Shown piece after piece: positions 62,460-64,000 of a stretch of 64,000 nt of DNA. The stretch lies in assembly GCF_001854605.1 (NCBI RefSeq), contig NZ_MKJU01000025.1, forward strand, positions 682,378 to 746,377. Direction: 5' to 3'. Under the pieces are notes generated by a model. That model saw nothing but the letters and a program-made list of their open reading frames with translations, was not told the DNA's origin and searched no databases. Origin of the DNA: Pseudoalteromonas amylolytica. GTDB taxonomy: Bacteria > Pseudomonadota > Gammaproteobacteria > Enterobacterales > Alteromonadaceae. Position numbers and translations under genes: made by a program. Every line of letters begins with the position of its first letter. Position 1 is the stretch's first letter.

Positions 62460-64000
62460 ATGCTCAACTCAACGCTATGTAATGCTATTAGACTGGCTTT
62501 AATGGGCGGTCTGGCATTATCTGGTCAAACTGCAATGGCAGCCGAAAACGAGGGTGGTCAAGCAAAAAACGAAAAAGAAATCGAACGTATTGTTACTACG
62601 GGCTCTCGTATTGGCCGTGCCGAAATAGAAGGGCCATCGCCAGTTGTGGTGATGACCGCGGAAGATATTGAAGCGAAGGGGTTTAGCAACGTATTTGAGG
62701 CGATTCAGTCGCTTTCATCTGCAACCGGAGACACACAGGGCCAAGGTTACACCAATAGTTTCACACCGAATGCTGAAACTGCGAACTTACGTGGTATGGG
62801 CGCAAACCGAACGCTTGTGTTACTTAATGGCCGCCGTGTTGCCAACTATCCACGCGCATTTAACGGTGAGAATAACGTATTTAACTTGTCTACTATCAGT
62901 GCAGCTGCAATTTCAAGAATTGAGATCCTCACAGGTGGCAGCTCGGCGGTTTATGGGTCTGATGCCATCGCTGGGGTTGTGAATATCATCACAAAAACCA
63001 ATGTTGAGGATACCACGGTACGCTTGCGCCATAGCACCACAGATCAAGGTGGTGGTGATAGTAACAAGTTCTCAATTACGGGTGGGTTTAGTGAGGGTGA
63101 TCTTAGCCTGACTTATGCACTTGAATATAGCCAACAAGATATGTTGCGCGGCTATGAGCGCGACTGGTTGGACGATTTTAACGATGGTCCTGCCACAGAA
63201 GAAGAGCCAGAATATCAAAGGGTTAATTCACGTTCTATAATGGCGGCAACCTATGATGGTGGGTTCACTTATTTACACCCTGATGAGTTTGGTAACAATC
63301 TGTGTGACCAATGGAGTGGCTATGAGTTATCTGAAAGACCTTCTAGGGGCTTTTACTGTGGCCGTGATAGCACCGGTGATGGCTCATACATTAATGACCG
63401 TGAGCATTTGTCTTTATACACCAATTTAACTTGGCAGCTAAACGCTGAACATGAGTTTTTTGCAGAAGCGCTCTATTGGGATAGTGAAGCGGAGAATCGC
63501 GGTGGTTACGGTATAAGCTGGGGAACTGACAGACTACCTGAGGGCATAGCAATCGCAGATCAATGGGTGTGGGATGCCACCAATGACCGCTACCTATTTA
63601 TGCAACGTACCTTCTCTGAAGAAGAGGTGGGTGATGTAAACGGTCACTTTGAAGATGAAATGCTTTATGCAGCAACAGGGTTCAGAGGCACGATATTAGA
63701 GGATTGGAGCTATGAAGTGTCTCTTTCTCATAGTGCGTCAGACAACTTTGAATATGAGAACTTAATTGCATCAGATAAAGCGATGGATTATTTCTTAGGG
63801 CAACCAGTTGCAGGCACGACCAATGAATTCAATCCTGACTTTGACCTGTTCTGGCGTCCTTTGGATGCACAGGGACGTAATGCTATTGTTGAAGTGAATG
63901 ACTCGAAAGCGGATGCCTCCGTCACTACTATTAATGCGTCTTTGACTGGTACTGCATTTGAATTACCGTCAGGCGAGGTTGATTTTGCGGTTGCCTTAGA
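62460..64000 (+). CDS. TonB-dependent outer membrane receptor (partial)
   Basis: The start at ATG 62460 follows AGGGGA, and the gene runs off the right edge with 513 codons visible. The signal peptide is MLNSTLCNAIRLALMGG to AMA-AE. The plug carries EIERIVTTGSRIGRAEIEGPSPVVVM, the RGMGANRTLVLLNGRRVAN segment and GSSAVYGSDAIAGVVNII. The EGPSP pattern resembles the receptor at 8620. The beginning of the barrel is visible. Substrate unknown. Confidence 0.9.
   Translation, partial: MLNSTLCNAIRLALMGGLALSGQTAMAAENEGGQAKNEKEIERIVTTGSRIGRAEIEGPSPVVVMTAEDIEAKGFSNVFEAIQSLSSATGDTQGQGYTNSFTPNAETANLRGMGANRTLVLLNGRRVANYPRAFNGENNVFNLSTISAAAISRIEILTGGSSAVYGSDAIAGVVNIITKTNVEDTTVRLRHSTTDQGGGDSNKFSITGGFSEGDLSLTYALEYSQQDMLRGYERDWLDDFNDGPATEEEPEYQRVNSRSIMAATYDGGFTYLHPDEFGNNLCDQWSGYELSERPSRGFYCGRDSTGDGSYINDREHLSLYTNLTWQLNAEHEFFAEALYWDSEAENRGGYGISWGTDRLPEGIAIADQWVWDATNDRYLFMQRTFSEEEVGDVNGHFEDEMLYAATGFRGTILEDWSYEVSLSHSASDNFEYENLIASDKAMDYFLGQPVAGTTNEFNPDFDLFWRPLDAQGRNAIVEVNDSKADASVTTINASLTGTAFELPSGEVDFAVAL

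Overview
The window is a stretch of chromosome from a marine gammaproteobacterium, most likely of the Pseudoalteromonas/Alteromonadales type. The basis is the mix of proteins. There are four large TonB-dependent receptors, a secreted S8 protease with two C-terminal PPC domains, an M6 protease, DUF3080 and DUF3718 proteins typical of this order, RsmF and SbcB of gammaproteobacterial type, and the norM/ribE divergent pair. No rRNA, prophage, insertion sequence or CRISPR array was seen. This is inference from protein character; no database search was run.

Layout. (1) 1-2051, minus strand: a compact RiPP locus of the grasp-with-SPASM type, with a double-glycine precursor peptide, an ATP-grasp ligase, a 36-codon ORF with a perfect ribosome binding site, and a SPASM-type maturase cut by the window edge. 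(2) 2389-11283: two TonB receptors flanking a translesion polymerase gene, dnaE2, that has a textbook LexA box at its start but no adjacent imuA/imuB. (3) 11367-12351: a ParD-like protein overlapping a methionine aminopeptidase paralogue. (4) 12438-18621: a complete hydroxyproline catabolic divergon (epimerase, D-hydroxyproline oxidase, deaminase, ketoglutarate semialdehyde dehydrogenase) with an Xaa-Pro-type peptidase added, and palindromic operator candidates in the shared promoter region. (5) 18875-21906: rsmF, a MAPEG protein and a GlxA-like regulator. (6) 21959-24951: a PAS sigma54 activator, palindromic sites, a -24/-12 promoter and a CcoG-type ferredoxin; together they look like a complete regulatory circuit. 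(7) 25292-34238: a same-strand run of a hydrolase, an acetoacetate-decarboxylase-like protein, a large desaturase-like flavoprotein, a TonB receptor and a 7TMR-DISM hybrid kinase, whose joint role I do not recognise. (8) 34248-44760: transport and metabolic genes, sbcB, an OsmC-YcaO fusion and a patatin. (9) 45071-49500: the two secreted proteases. (10) 49729-58143: an orphan HTH protein, a Rieske oxygenase, two tRNA-Val genes, DUF3080, norM/ribE and small conserved genes. (11) 58361-64000: a zinc-ribbon protein, two amidohydrolases (the second lacking its metal motif), an 8-copy heptamer repeat and a TonB receptor cut by the window end.

How the genes fit together. The secreted proteases, Xaa-Pro peptidase, hydroxyproline pathway and TonB receptors suit a bacterium that degrades animal or algal protein, including collagen-like material. 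The strongest candidates for undescribed biology are the RiPP locus at the left edge, the desaturase-like cluster with its own receptor and sensor, and the sigma54/ccoG circuit. Many starts were moved inward from the longest open frame where a ribosome binding site or family alignment favoured an internal codon; each such case is stated.
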